The notes: generated by a model from the letters alone, not told the origin. A stretch of DNA of 64,000 nucleotides from an uncultured Caproiciproducens sp. (GCF_963664915.1 NZ_OY761810.1:2122661-2186660); one strand, 5' to 3'. Counted from the stretch's first letter, positions 55,224 through 63,831 are shown. Made by a program: numbers and translations.

Positions 55224-55262
55224 TCAAGCGCCTACGGTGAGCCGCTGGATAGACAAACTATC
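55224..55262 (-). pseudogene. Relic of a DUF3793 gene 3' end
   Basis: The minus strand reads DSLSIQRLTVGA followed by TGA, matching the end of the intact DUF3793 protein upstream (GSSITRLTVAA, stop). Only about 12 codons remain, directly after the second ABC transporter gene. Confidence 0.55.
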
Positions 55263-55290
55263 GAGATATTTTATTAGTACACTTTTTCTA

Positions 55291-57027
55291 TTAAATCTTC
55301 CATTCACTTGATTTTGTTTGCAATTCAACCATATGCTTATATAACCCAGCTTTTAATAGCAGTTCATCGGAATTACCTTGTTCCGCCACTCTGCCGTCTT
55401 CCAAAACAACAATTTTATCTGCACCTGCAACAGTACGCATACGATGTGCAATAATCATGACTGTTTTGTTTTGAATTAATCTCGAAAGGGATTCTTGAAT
55501 CACGGTTTCATTTTCTACATCAAGAGAGGCGGTGGCCTCGTCAAGCAGAATAATCGGAGCATTTTTTAGAAAGGCCCGGGCAATGGAAATCCGTTGGCGT
55601 TCACCGCCGGAAAGCTCAGAACCATTTTCGCCGATTTGTGTATTCCATCCATTTGGAAGTTTTTCTGCAAATTCATCGCAATGAGCAAGCCTCGCGGCTT
55701 GCAATACCTCTGCATCACTGGCGTTGTTCCGCCCAATTCGAATGTTTCCCATGATAGAATTATTAAACAAAGTGACATCTTGAAAAACAATAGAATACAG
55801 TGAAAGCAGTGTTTCCGGTTCAACTTTGGATACATCCATTCCGCCAACGGTGATTTTACCCTTTGTAATATCCCAAAAGCGGGAAGCCAATCTGGAAACC
55901 GTTGTTTTTCCTCCGCCAGAGGGACCAATTAATGCGGTAACTTCCCCTTGGTTTGCAGTGAAAGATACATCATTCAGCACATTTTCATTTTTGTTGTATG
56001 CGAAACCTACATGATCAAATACAATGTCGCAGCCATTGTTTGTAAGAGTATCTGTGCCGCTTTGTACCGGATGTGTCAGTATTTCGTCCATGCGCTCACA
56101 TTGCACATCTGTGGAAATGATCGCTGCCAGATTCTGCAAAGACATCTGCATCGGGTCATACAGACGGGAAACGACAAGTAGAAACATAAGGAAGGTCAGA
56201 ATATTCAGCGTTCCGTTTGCAAGAAGGATTCCACCGACCAGTGCGACGGTTGCAATCCCAAGTTTTAAAACCATCTGTGCAGAAACGACAAAGACAGCTG
56301 TTCCAAGTTCTGTAATAATGGCTTGCTTTTCAACGGCTTCGATTTTCTGATCAAGTCCTTGTAAATATTCTGTTTCCGCATTGTTGGCTTTTAGATCTCG
56401 CACGGATTCAAGACATTCCTGTATGCCGTCTGCACATGCCATTTTCAACGCCATTTGTTTTGTTCCAAGGGAATACTGTACTTTTGAAGAGAAAAGCACG
56501 ATCAAAAAGGAAACCGGAAGTACCCAAAGAGCTGCAAGAGCCATGCGCCAGTCAAAGAAGAACAGGCTGATTGCAATTAATACAGTTGAAATAATGGAAC
56601 CAATCAGTTCCGGTATCCAGTGAGAGGACGCTGTTTCAAGTGTGGAGCAATCTGCCATAATCGTACTCGTCAAATCGGAAAGATCCTTCTTGCCAAAGAA
56701 AGAGAGCGGTAGTTTGCGAAGCTTTTCCGCAAGTGTGATGCGCCGAACGCCGCTTTCAATATAAGTGGCAAAGTAAGTCGCGTTGTATTGCAAATAGGTT
56801 GCTGCAAAAATTAGCACAAGGCAAACGATCGTACCGACGATATAAAAAGTAATTCGTCCGTTTGTTACACCACCATTCATCAAATCGGAAACCAAATAAT
56901 AAAGTAGTGTGATCGGCAGCATCAAGGCGATATTGTAAAGCACACAAGCTCCAAATGCTTTCACCATATCCTTTGCACCTTTTTCGGAAAGGGCATATTT
57001 ATGCTGTAATTGATCAGCTATTTTCAT
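55291..57027 (-). CDS. ABC transporter, fused membrane and ATPase domains (second half-transporter)
   Basis: About 578 residues. Residues 1-320 carry six membrane segments; the ATPase part has Walker A GPSGGGKTTVSRL, signature ELSGGERQRISIARA and Walker B IILLDEATASLD with the H-loop IIAHRMRT. With the preceding gene it should form a heterodimeric type IV exporter-fold transporter. The pair resembles IrtAB/YbtPQ-like systems, which handle siderophores; iron-type control upstream supports this, but the substrate is unproven. ATG 57027 has AGGTG upstream and overlaps the previous gene. Confidence 0.88.
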   Translation of the reverse strand: MKIADQLQHKYALSEKGAKDMVKAFGACVLYNIALMLPITLLYYLVSDLMNGGVTNGRITFYIVGTIVCLVLIFAATYLQYNATYFATYIESGVRRITLAEKLRKLPLSFFGKKDLSDLTSTIMADCSTLETASSHWIPELIGSIISTVLIAISLFFFDWRMALAALWVLPVSFLIVLFSSKVQYSLGTKQMALKMACADGIQECLESVRDLKANNAETEYLQGLDQKIEAVEKQAIITELGTAVFVVSAQMVLKLGIATVALVGGILLANGTLNILTFLMFLLVVSRLYDPMQMSLQNLAAIISTDVQCERMDEILTHPVQSGTDTLTNNGCDIVFDHVGFAYNKNENVLNDVSFTANQGEVTALIGPSGGGKTTVSRLASRFWDITKGKITVGGMDVSKVEPETLLSLYSIVFQDVTLFNNSIMGNIRIGRNNASDAEVLQAARLAHCDEFAEKLPNGWNTQIGENGSELSGGERQRISIARAFLKNAPIILLDEATASLDVENETVIQESLSRLIQNKTVMIIAHRMRTVAGADKIVVLEDGRVAEQGNSDELLLKAGLYKHMVELQTKSSEWKI

Positions 57028-58795
57028 TTGTAACACCTACCTTCCATTTTGCGGCATGATTGTATTCCTGCCACATATGCGCATACAAACCCGCCTTTTC
57101 TGTCAGTTCCGCATGATTTCCGGATTCTTGGATTTCACCATTTTTTAAAATGAAAATGCGGTCTGCATTTGTAACAGTCGAAAGTCTGTGTGCAATCATA
57201 ATAACTGTTTTTCCTTTTGACAACGTAGAGAAAGCAGCTTGAACCTTTTCTTCATTGTCGGGGTCGGCAAACGCGGTTGCTTCATCAAGAATGAGGATAG
57301 GAGAATTTTTCAGCATCACTCTTGCGATCGAAATTCTTTGCTGTTCACCGCCGGAAAGATAAACGCCCTTCGCGCCGATGACAGTGTCAATACCGTTCGG
57401 AAATTTTTCAATAATATCGCTGCACTGCGCAGCTTCCAATGCTTTTAACACCTCTTCACGGGTCGCATTTGGTTTTGCCATATGGACATTTTCAAAGATA
57501 GAGGTTTTCAAAAGCTTGCTGTCTTGAAACACAAAGGATACAGTGTTCATCAGTTCTGCTTTGGAAATATTTCGCACATTCACACCGCCTACCAATATCT
57601 CGCCGCTGTCTACATCCCAGAACCTTGCAATTAGGCTGGCAAGTGTTGTCTTTCCTCCGCCGGACGGGCCTACAAATGCAACATGCTCGCCGGGGCGAAT
57701 GTTCAGCGAAATGTGATTCAGAGCGTTTTCTTTTGCATCTTTGTAGCGGAAGGAAACATCAGAAAGCATAACAGAATTGTCTGAGGGATTCTTCACCACC
57801 GAAGGCTCTGCTAACGGTTTCATTTCCATTACACTGTCGATACGCTCCATGGCGTCTGCCACGATCATCTTGTTCTCGCTTGAAAACATGATTTTATTCA
57901 GCGTTACCGTAATGATTGGAGTAATAATGATGTAGAACAGCAAATTCAGCAAGAATTCATTTGTAACTCCACCGGAGGTGATCATGAGCGCCGCCGCAAT
58001 CAAAACGGCGAAAACAGCGTTAATTGCCGTGGTGTAAAACAGCATTGGTATACGCAGGTCTTTTGTATAGGAGATCACCCATTTTTCGTAATTGTCAATG
58101 GAAGCCTTGAAACGCTTAAATGAAAATACAGACTGTCCAAAGGTTTTTACTACCGGAATACCCCTGACATATTCAACTGCTTCGTTCGACATCTGATCCA
58201 AAGAATTCTGATATTCTTTCATCTTTTGCTTCATTCTCGCCCCAGTCATGAATGACATGATAAAAAATGCAACAATAACGGGAATTAGACTGAGAAGTCC
58301 AAGCCGCCAGTCAAAAGCAAAAAGCAACACAAGAAGTCCGACCGGCGTCGCCATTGCTCCATATTGATCCGGCAATTGGTGTGCCAGATAGGTTTCTGTG
58401 GCAGCACTGGACTCATTGACAATTTTGCGAAGTTTTCCGCTGCCGATACCATCCATGAAACCTAATGGGAGTGTTATAACGTGATGCATGGCACGGGAAC
58501 GAATTTGTGCCTGAACATGGAATGCCGCAATGTGGGAACACATCAGCGCTCCAATGTAGATAATCATAGATAATACAGCAAACAGAACTGCTATCCAGCC
58601 ATTGTGTGTAAGATTCTGTGCCGCACTAAAGTTAGGGGCAACCGCCAAAACCTCTTTTATAATTTTCCAAATGTAAATAAACGGCAATAAAGCCACAAGC
58701 GCACTTAGTGCTGATAATATCCATGAAGATATGCTCAAATACTTAAATTTTCCGGCATAGTCAAACAGTTTTGACATGTCCGATTGTTTTTTCAT
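57014..58795 (-). CDS. ABC transporter, fused membrane and ATPase domains (first half-transporter)
   Basis: A 593-residue half-transporter with six membrane segments (residues 18-300), Walker A GPSGGGKTTLASL, signature YLSGGEQQRISIARV and Walker B ILILDEATAFADPDNE. The Walker B is followed by AFADPDN in place of the usual ASLDxxxE, a feature seen in IrtA/YbtP-like partners. It overlaps the second half-transporter by 14 bases. No DtxR box lies directly in front; it is probably read from the DUF3793 promoter 860 bases upstream. Confidence 0.88.
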   Translation of the reverse strand: MKKQSDMSKLFDYAGKFKYLSISSWILSALSALVALLPFIYIWKIIKEVLAVAPNFSAAQNLTHNGWIAVLFAVLSMIIYIGALMCSHIAAFHVQAQIRSRAMHHVITLPLGFMDGIGSGKLRKIVNESSAATETYLAHQLPDQYGAMATPVGLLVLLFAFDWRLGLLSLIPVIVAFFIMSFMTGARMKQKMKEYQNSLDQMSNEAVEYVRGIPVVKTFGQSVFSFKRFKASIDNYEKWVISYTKDLRIPMLFYTTAINAVFAVLIAAALMITSGGVTNEFLLNLLFYIIITPIITVTLNKIMFSSENKMIVADAMERIDSVMEMKPLAEPSVVKNPSDNSVMLSDVSFRYKDAKENALNHISLNIRPGEHVAFVGPSGGGKTTLASLIARFWDVDSGEILVGGVNVRNISKAELMNTVSFVFQDSKLLKTSIFENVHMAKPNATREEVLKALEAAQCSDIIEKFPNGIDTVIGAKGVYLSGGEQQRISIARVMLKNSPILILDEATAFADPDNEEKVQAAFSTLSKGKTVIMIAHRLSTVTNADRIFILKNGEIQESGNHAELTEKAGLYAHMWQEYNHAAKWKVGVTNENS

Positions 58796-58904
58796 AATAA
58801 TCGCCTCACATTCTGATAAATTGATTGCAGTGATTTTTAACGTCGGTTTCCACCTCTCCGCAACGGCTCAGTTGGTTCTGTTTTGATAAAGAAATCTGTC
58901 AGTA

Positions 58905-58946
58905 TTTCTTTCCATACCGCTCCAATATAGACTGCTGCTTACTCAT
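58905..58946 (-). pseudogene. Second flavodoxin relic (5' end only)
   Basis: From ATG 58946 the minus strand (ATGAGTAAGCAGCAGTCTAT, then ATTGGAGCGGTATGGAAAG) aligns with the first codons of the flavodoxin pseudogene at 55184 but carries small insertions and deletions and stops after 15 codons. It lies 30 bases behind the intact DUF3793 gene, where a flavodoxin would be expected. Confidence 0.55.
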
Positions 58947-58975
58947 GAAAGAACAACCTTTCTGCATTTTTTATA

Positions 58976-59533
58976 TTAAGCAGCTACAGTAAGCCGCGTA
59001 ATAGAGGAACCACTTTGAAAGCATCGGCAATAAATCCGGGTGCATTTTTTAAATTTGTCAAACAGCTTGAGTGCCTGACATTCGCTGCAATAAACCTTCC
59101 ACAACCCACAGCATTTGCAGTTTTGTCCTCCGTTCTCAATAAACCCTTTTACATCATGCAAGGGATATCCCAAAAAGAGCCCAATTTCATGTGGAAAGGA
59201 AACACACTGATCGATGCGGTCAATCAAATTTCGCAGATAGGAGTTCATGTCGCTGCAATCGTAGCCTATGGAAGAAAGAAAGTCTTTTAAATCAGCACAT
59301 GCCAAATCATTTGCTAATTTATTCGGACGATAGACATAAACCAAATTCCTACCTTTATCCTGCTGCAATATAGTTAAAGCAACCCCACGGGGATTTAATG
59401 CATGATTCCATTTTTGCAGATAAATCTCTAAATTGTCATTTCGCCCCAATGTGTAATTAAACAGACTTCCTGTCTTGATCCCAGCAAGGGTCGGGGAACA
59501 GTGCCGTACCAACAGCGTTTCAAAATCTTCCAC
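58976..59533 (-). CDS. DUF3793 family protein
   Basis: A 185-residue Cys-rich protein. HCSPTLAGIKTGSLFNY near the start, EIGLFLGYPLHDVKGFIENG in the middle and two Cys clusters at the end (CKCCGLWKVYC and CTRIYCRCFQSG) define the DUF3793 family, commonly encoded near feo and flavodoxin genes in Clostridia. A redox or iron-handling role is likely but unproven. I start it at GTG 59533, with AAAGGAGG seven bases upstream; the frame extends to 59572 without a ribosome binding site. Two DtxR-type boxes precede it. Confidence 0.85.
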   Translation of the reverse strand: MEDFETLLVRHCSPTLAGIKTGSLFNYTLGRNDNLEIYLQKWNHALNPRGVALTILQQDKGRNLVYVYRPNKLANDLACADLKDFLSSIGYDCSDMNSYLRNLIDRIDQCVSFPHEIGLFLGYPLHDVKGFIENGGQNCKCCGLWKVYCSECQALKLFDKFKKCTRIYCRCFQSGSSITRLTVAA

Positions 59534-59576
59534 AAAGTATCCTCCTTTGTAAAGCAAAGGTGTTTTTACCACTAAT

Positions 59577-59594
59577 AGTTAGCTGCAACTAACT
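59577..59594. promoter_or_regulatory. DtxR-family box (site 2)
   Basis: AGTTAGCTGCAACTAACT, six-base perfect arms AGTTAG/CTAACT, in the leader of the DUF3793 gene about 45 bases before its start. Confidence 0.65.
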
Positions 59595-59640
59595 CGTCGC
59601 TTAAGATAAAGCCGATTAGGCAGCTGCCGTAATCAGCATA

Positions 59641-59693
59641 GGTTAGCAACAGCTAACCACGTATAATATATCATTTGGCTTACGCATTGTCAA
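59641..59693 (-). promoter_or_regulatory. DUF3793-ABC promoter with DtxR-family box (site 3)
   Basis: On the minus strand TTGACA (59693-59688) and TATATT (59670-59665) have a 17-base spacer. A perfect 18-base palindrome GGTTAGC-AACA-GCTAACC (59641-59658) lies exactly at the expected start of transcription. Read from sequence; repression by a metal-loaded DtxR protein is inferred. Confidence 0.75.
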
Positions 59694-59757
59694 GTCGATT
59701 TTTCAACTCAACGAGGTGAAATTTTTTAAATTATATGCTTTATTTTTAATATAGCTA

Positions 59758-59812
59758 TTGACAAATTTGAAAGTGGGGAATAAACTATGTAGTAGTTAGA
59801 GAACGCTAACTA
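59758..59812 (+). promoter_or_regulatory. feo promoter with DtxR-family box (site 4)
   Basis: TTGACA at 59758-59763 and TAAACT at 59781-59786 with a 17-base spacer; the box TAGTTAG-AGAACG-CTAACTA (59793-59812) covers the start of transcription. This is the standard place for iron-dependent repression of feo. Confidence 0.7.
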
Positions 59813-59856
59813 CAAGCTTCTATAAACGGTCATTTTATGAAAGAGGGGGAATCAGA

Positions 59857-60069
59857 ATGCCGCTTACCATGGCGCAGTCCGGCGAAAAAAATATTATTCA
59901 TGAGATTCATGGCAAAGATGAAACAAAACGCTTTTTAGAGAGTCTTGGTTTTGTCGTTGGAGGAAATGTTACCGTTGTTTCCGAAATAGGAGGCAATATG
60001 ATTGTGAATGTGAAAGACACCCGCATTGCAATCAGCAAAAGCATGGCCAACCGGATTATGGTAGCATAA
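59857..60069 (+). CDS. feoA: FeoA domain protein (first)
   Basis: A 70-residue SH3-like FeoA protein. GKDETKRFLESLGFVVGGNV and GNMIVNVKDTRIAISKSMA follow the FeoA pattern. It assists FeoB in Fe2+ uptake on the cytosolic side. GAGGGGG precedes the ATG. First of a feoA-feoA-feoB operon. Confidence 0.92.
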   Translation: MPLTMAQSGEKNIIHEIHGKDETKRFLESLGFVVGGNVTVVSEIGGNMIVNVKDTRIAISKSMANRIMVA

Positions 60070-60127
60070 GGGTCCAATTTTGTTCCCTTATTTTATACAA
60101 ATTGATACTTACAGGAGGGAAAACAGT

Positions 60128-60346
60128 ATGACATTGAAAGATGTAAAATGCGGAAAAACCGTGACAGTAACCGGTCTGAACGGGGTAGGTGCCATCAAGC
60201 GAAGAATCATGGACATGGGAATTACAAAGGGTGTGGAGATTTATGTGCGAAAGGTTGCTCCTTTAGGTGACCCGGTGGAAATCACAGTGCGAAACTATGA
60301 ACTGTCCATTCGCAAAATGGATGCGGAAAACATTGAAGTGGCGTAG
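60128..60346 (+). CDS. feoA: FeoA domain protein (second)
   Basis: A 72-residue FeoA protein: MTLKDVKCGKTVTVTGLNG, GAIKRRIMDMGITKGVEIYV and DPVEITVRNYELSIRK are canonical. ATG 60128 has AGGAGG nine bases upstream. Two unlike FeoA proteins with one FeoB is common in Clostridia. Confidence 0.94.
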   Translation: MTLKDVKCGKTVTVTGLNGVGAIKRRIMDMGITKGVEIYVRKVAPLGDPVEITVRNYELSIRKMDAENIEVA

Positions 60347-60378
60347 TCAAACTGACGAGGCCATTTTTTATGCCAAAT

Positions 60379-60396
60379 AGTTAGCTGTGGCTAACT
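60379..60396. promoter_or_regulatory. DtxR-family box (site 5) before feoB
   Basis: AGTTAGC-TGTG-GCTAACT, a perfect 18-base palindrome in the feoA-feoB gap, 24 bases before the feoB ATG. I see no clear separate promoter, so it may act as a roadblock or mark an internal start. Confidence 0.65.
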
Positions 60397-60419
60397 TAAT
60401 ATTGAAGGAGGTACGCACA

Positions 60420-62564
60420 ATGTCGATTAAAATAGCGCTTGCCGGTAACCCAAATTGCGGCAAAACTACCATGTTTAATGACCTGACAGGCAGTTCGCAG
60501 TATGTGGGCAACTGGCCAGGCGTAACCGTAGAAAAAAAAGAAGGAAAACTGAAAGGTCACAAAGAGGTGACCATTGTTGATCTGCCAGGTATTTATTCTC
60601 TTTCTCCCTATACGCTGGAGGAAGTCGTTACCAGAAATTTCATCATAAATGAACACCCGGATGTAATTATTAATCTGGTTGACGCTTCTAATATAGAAAG
60701 AAATTTATATTTAACCACACAGCTTGTTGAGATTGGCATCCCTGTCATTATTGCACTGAATATGATTGACGTTGTCAAGAAAAAAGGGGATGTCATTGAT
60801 ACACAGAAATTAAGCGCGGCTTTGGGCTGCGGAGTGATTGAAACCTCTGCGGTAAAAGGAACTGGTTCCAAAGAAGTTGCGGAAAAAGCAATTGCAATGG
60901 CAAATACAAAAGCGGTCACAATTCCGCAACACTCTTTCAGCGAGCCGGTTGAAAAAGCTGTTGCGCAAATTGGGGAATTAAGTAAAAATAAGATTCCCTC
61001 ATCCCAGTATTCGCGCTGGTTTGCGGTCAAGGTTTTTGAGCGAGACCAAAAGGTAGCGGAACAGCTTCAGTTCAGCAAGACGGTTCAGGATCAAATAGAA
61101 ACAGAAATCGTCGGCTGCGAAGAGAAATTAGACGATGATTCCGAAAGTATTATTACCAATGAACGCTACAATTATATCGGGAAACTGGTTTCCAAATGCG
61201 TACATAAAAAGAACCCGGGAATGACGGTTTCGGATAAAATTGACCGCATTGTTACAAATCGCTGGCTGGCAATTCCGATTTTTGCCATGGTTATGTTTGT
61301 TGTTTATTATGTATCTGTTTCGTGGCTTGGTACCATTGTAACCGACTGGACAAACGATACCCTGTTCGGCGGCATCATTCAGCCTGCTGTCGGCGACTGG
61401 CTCACTGCGGTTGGTGCGGCGGACTGGCTGAACGGTTTGGTTGTGGATGGTATCATCGGCGGTGTGGGGGCCGTGCTCGGATTTGTTCCGCAGATGTTTA
61501 TCCTGTTTTTCTTCCTTTCTATTTTGGAGGACTGCGGTTACATGGCGCGTGTTGCGTTTATCATGGACAGAATTTTCCGTAAATTCGGCCTTTCCGGTAA
61601 AAGCTTCATTCCGCTTCTCATTTCTTCCGGCTGCGGCGTGCCCGGTATTATGGCATCCCGCACCATAGAAAATGAGAAAGACCGCAAAATGACGATTATG
61701 GTAACCACATTTATACCCTGCGGAGCGAAGCTCCCGATTATCGCCCTGATTGGAGGAGCTATGTTCCCGACGTTTGTCTGGATTGCTCCGGCGATGTATT
61801 TTTTGGGCATCATCATGGTTATTGTTTCGGGTATCATTCTAAAGAAAACAAGATTGTTTGCGGGTGACCCCGCTCCGTTCGTTATGGAACTGCCCCAATA
61901 CCATATTCCCGGCGCAAAGGGTGTTTTGATTCACATGTGGGAACGCGGCAAGGCGTTTATTATCAAAGCAGGTACCGTGATTTTTGTCGCGTGCGGTGTG
62001 ATTTGGTTCCTTTCCAACTTCGGATGGAATATGCAAATGGTGGAGGAAGACCAGAGCATACTCGCGGCAATCGGACGTGTGATTGCGCCGCTCTTTATTC
62101 CCCTTGGCTTCGGCAACTGGAAAGCCGCTGTTGCCACAGTATCCGGATTGGTCGCAAAAGAAAACGTAGTCGGTACTTTCGGCGTTCTGTTTGGCTTGAG
62201 CGATGCGGCGGAGGACGATCCTGCGCTGCTGGGTAACATCGCTACTATGTTTACGACCGTTGGCGCAATGTCGTTTATGGTGTTTAATTTACTTTGCGCT
62301 CCCTGCTTTGCGGCAATCGGCGCGATTAAGCGTGAAATGGGCGGCTGGAAGTGGACGTTTATCACCATAGGCTATCAAACAGGATTAGCGTATGCTATGG
62401 CATTCATGATTAACCAAATTGGAAGTGTGCTCGTGTTTGGTCAGGCGTTTGGTCTGGGGACCGCGCTTGCAGTATTCGTTTTAATCGGTATGCTCTATCT
62501 CTTGTTCCGCAGCTACAAACCGAAAAACGAGCATACCTTAAAGGAAGCCCGTATAGGAGCCTAA
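60420..62564 (+). CDS. feoB: Ferrous iron transport protein B
   Basis: A 714-residue FeoB. The G domain at the N-terminus has GNPNCGKTTMFNDLTGS (G1), DLPGIYSLSPYT (G3) and LNMIDVVKK (G4); the helical spacer follows, then a membrane domain with two Gate motifs (FIPLLISSGCGVPGIM and the second at VATVSGLVAKENVVGT). It imports Fe2+. ATG 60420 has GGAGG upstream; a frame from 60387 is unsupported. Confidence 0.96.
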   Translation: MSIKIALAGNPNCGKTTMFNDLTGSSQYVGNWPGVTVEKKEGKLKGHKEVTIVDLPGIYSLSPYTLEEVVTRNFIINEHPDVIINLVDASNIERNLYLTTQLVEIGIPVIIALNMIDVVKKKGDVIDTQKLSAALGCGVIETSAVKGTGSKEVAEKAIAMANTKAVTIPQHSFSEPVEKAVAQIGELSKNKIPSSQYSRWFAVKVFERDQKVAEQLQFSKTVQDQIETEIVGCEEKLDDDSESIITNERYNYIGKLVSKCVHKKNPGMTVSDKIDRIVTNRWLAIPIFAMVMFVVYYVSVSWLGTIVTDWTNDTLFGGIIQPAVGDWLTAVGAADWLNGLVVDGIIGGVGAVLGFVPQMFILFFFLSILEDCGYMARVAFIMDRIFRKFGLSGKSFIPLLISSGCGVPGIMASRTIENEKDRKMTIMVTTFIPCGAKLPIIALIGGAMFPTFVWIAPAMYFLGIIMVIVSGIILKKTRLFAGDPAPFVMELPQYHIPGAKGVLIHMWERGKAFIIKAGTVIFVACGVIWFLSNFGWNMQMVEEDQSILAAIGRVIAPLFIPLGFGNWKAAVATVSGLVAKENVVGTFGVLFGLSDAAEDDPALLGNIATMFTTVGAMSFMVFNLLCAPCFAAIGAIKREMGGWKWTFITIGYQTGLAYAMAFMINQIGSVLVFGQAFGLGTALAVFVLIGMLYLLFRSYKPKNEHTLKEARIGA

Positions 62565-62577
62565 AGGAGAAATTTTT

Positions 62578-62742
62578 ATGGCAACAATCATTATAGGAAC
62601 AATCGTATTTGCTGCAATGGCGGCGGCAGCCTGGTACACAATTAAGGCGCATAAAGCTGGCAAGTGTGTCGGCTGTTCAGGCTGTAATGGGCACTGTGAA
62701 CACTGCTCCGAAGAAGTGAAAAAGAAAGTTAACAAGGTTTAA
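62578..62742 (+). CDS. FeoB-associated Cys-rich membrane protein
   Basis: A 54-residue protein: an N-terminal membrane segment (residues 3-22), then KCVGCSGCNGHCEHCSEE with five Cys, and a Lys-rich tail. This is the FeoB-associated Cys-rich membrane protein family, thought to bind iron or help FeoB. AAAGGAG lies upstream, and the gene starts 13 bases after feoB. Confidence 0.9.
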   Translation: MATIIIGTIVFAAMAAAAWYTIKAHKAGKCVGCSGCNGHCEHCSEEVKKKVNKV

Positions 62743-62748
62743 TATTGG

Positions 62749-62779
62749 AAAGCGTGGGTTGAGTAAACCTGCGCTTTTC
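62749..62779 (+). terminator. Terminator of the feo operon
   Basis: AAAGCG and CGCTTT with inner GGTT/AACC form a hairpin followed by TTTTCGTT. Confidence 0.6.
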
Positions 62780-62830
62780 GTTAAAAAGTTAGCTCGACGA
62801 AATCCCCAGTTCGGATAGGAGATAAATTGT

Positions 62831-63451
62831 TTGGATAAAAAAATATTATATCACGATATCATAGACAGTATCTTTGCCGCGTTAAGCGCAAGGGATATCT
62901 ATACGGCGAACCATTCTGTCAGAGTAGGGGATTTGACACAGTTGTTTTGCTTTTGGTTGGAAGTGGAAGCAAATGAGGCTGAAATTTTTCATATGGCAGC
63001 TCATGTACATGACATCGGGAAAATTGGGATTCCTGACGCCATTTTAAATAAGTCGGAAAAACTTTTGCCGGAAGAGTGGGAGCAAATCAAAAAGCATCCC
63101 CAGATTGGTGCGGATATCTTAGGCAAATCAGAGAATCTAAAGGAAATATCCAGTATTGTACTGCATCATCATGAGCGCTGGGACGGTTTCGGTTACCCGG
63201 ACGGGCTGAAAGACCATGCAATTCCTTTTGGGTCAAGAATTCTGGCTGTTTGCGATTCCATCGATGCGATGAAAAGCCGGAGAGCCTACCGCGCACCATT
63301 GAGCGACGAGGTATGCTGTAAGGAAATTAAAAGGAATATTGGTAAGATGTATGATCCTCTGATCGCAAGCTGCGCGCTAAAGCATTGGGATGAACTGATG
63401 TGCAGCTATAAGGAAACTGCTTTTTCTGCAATACAGAGTACGGAGGGATAG
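62831..63451 (+). CDS. HD domain phosphohydrolase (HD-GYP-like)
   Basis: A 206-residue protein. The metal HD pair lies in HMAAHVHDIGKIGIPDAILN near residue 57, and HHHERWDGFGYPDGL supplies the GYP motif of cyclic-di-GMP phosphodiesterases. It has no sensor domain, so it may be a minimal HD-GYP enzyme or act on another nucleotide. Translation begins at TTG 62831, with TAGGAGA upstream. It is two bases ahead of a DtxR-family gene, so the two are probably co-expressed. Confidence 0.83.
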   Translation: MDKKILYHDIIDSIFAALSARDIYTANHSVRVGDLTQLFCFWLEVEANEAEIFHMAAHVHDIGKIGIPDAILNKSEKLLPEEWEQIKKHPQIGADILGKSENLKEISSIVLHHHERWDGFGYPDGLKDHAIPFGSRILAVCDSIDAMKSRRAYRAPLSDEVCCKEIKRNIGKMYDPLIASCALKHWDELMCSYKETAFSAIQSTEG

Positions 63452-63453
63452 AG

Positions 63454-63831
63454 ATGTTGTCCTCTTCCAAAAAACGATATTTGTTTGCAATTTACGAATT
63501 GGGTTTCGATGGCAGAGAAGTTCGATGCAAAGATATTGCGGCTTCGCTCCAAGTAAAACGGCCAAGCGTTTCCAAAATGCTTAATTTTCTTACCGAAGAC
63601 GGTATAATAGAAAAGGAGTGTTACGGTTCCGTACATTTTACCGATGAAGGTGCGCGTATGGCAAACAAGCTTTATACCAATTATTTGCTCTTATGCACTT
63701 TTTTCTTTGAACAGCTTCATGTGTCGGCAGAAAATTCCCGGCATGATGCCATTTTTTCATTGTGTGACCTTTCAGATGAAAGCATAGAACATTTTTCAGA
63801 GATTGTATTAAAGCTCGGACAGAAAATGTGA
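63454..63831 (+). CDS. DtxR-family transcriptional regulator (short, second copy)
   Basis: A 125-residue protein: winged helix (YLFAIYELGFDGREVRCKDI, then AASLQVKRPSVSKMLNFLTE) and a short metal/dimer domain (NKLYTNYLLLCTFFFEQLHV, ENSRHDAIFSLCDLSDES). Like the regulator at 54482 it lacks the third domain; usual metal ligands are partly changed (RHDAIF in place of a Glu-His pair plus Cys at 107), so metal choice may differ. Could control the feo and DUF3793 boxes or its own HD gene. Confidence 0.82.
   Translation: MLSSSKKRYLFAIYELGFDGREVRCKDIAASLQVKRPSVSKMLNFLTEDGIIEKECYGSVHFTDEGARMANKLYTNYLLLCTFFFEQLHVSAENSRHDAIFSLCDLSDESIEHFSEIVLKLGQKM

Noticed and set aside
62787-62804. AGTTAGCTCGAC resembling a DtxR-type box downstream of feo
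   Set aside because: Only the left half matches; the right half lacks CTAACT.
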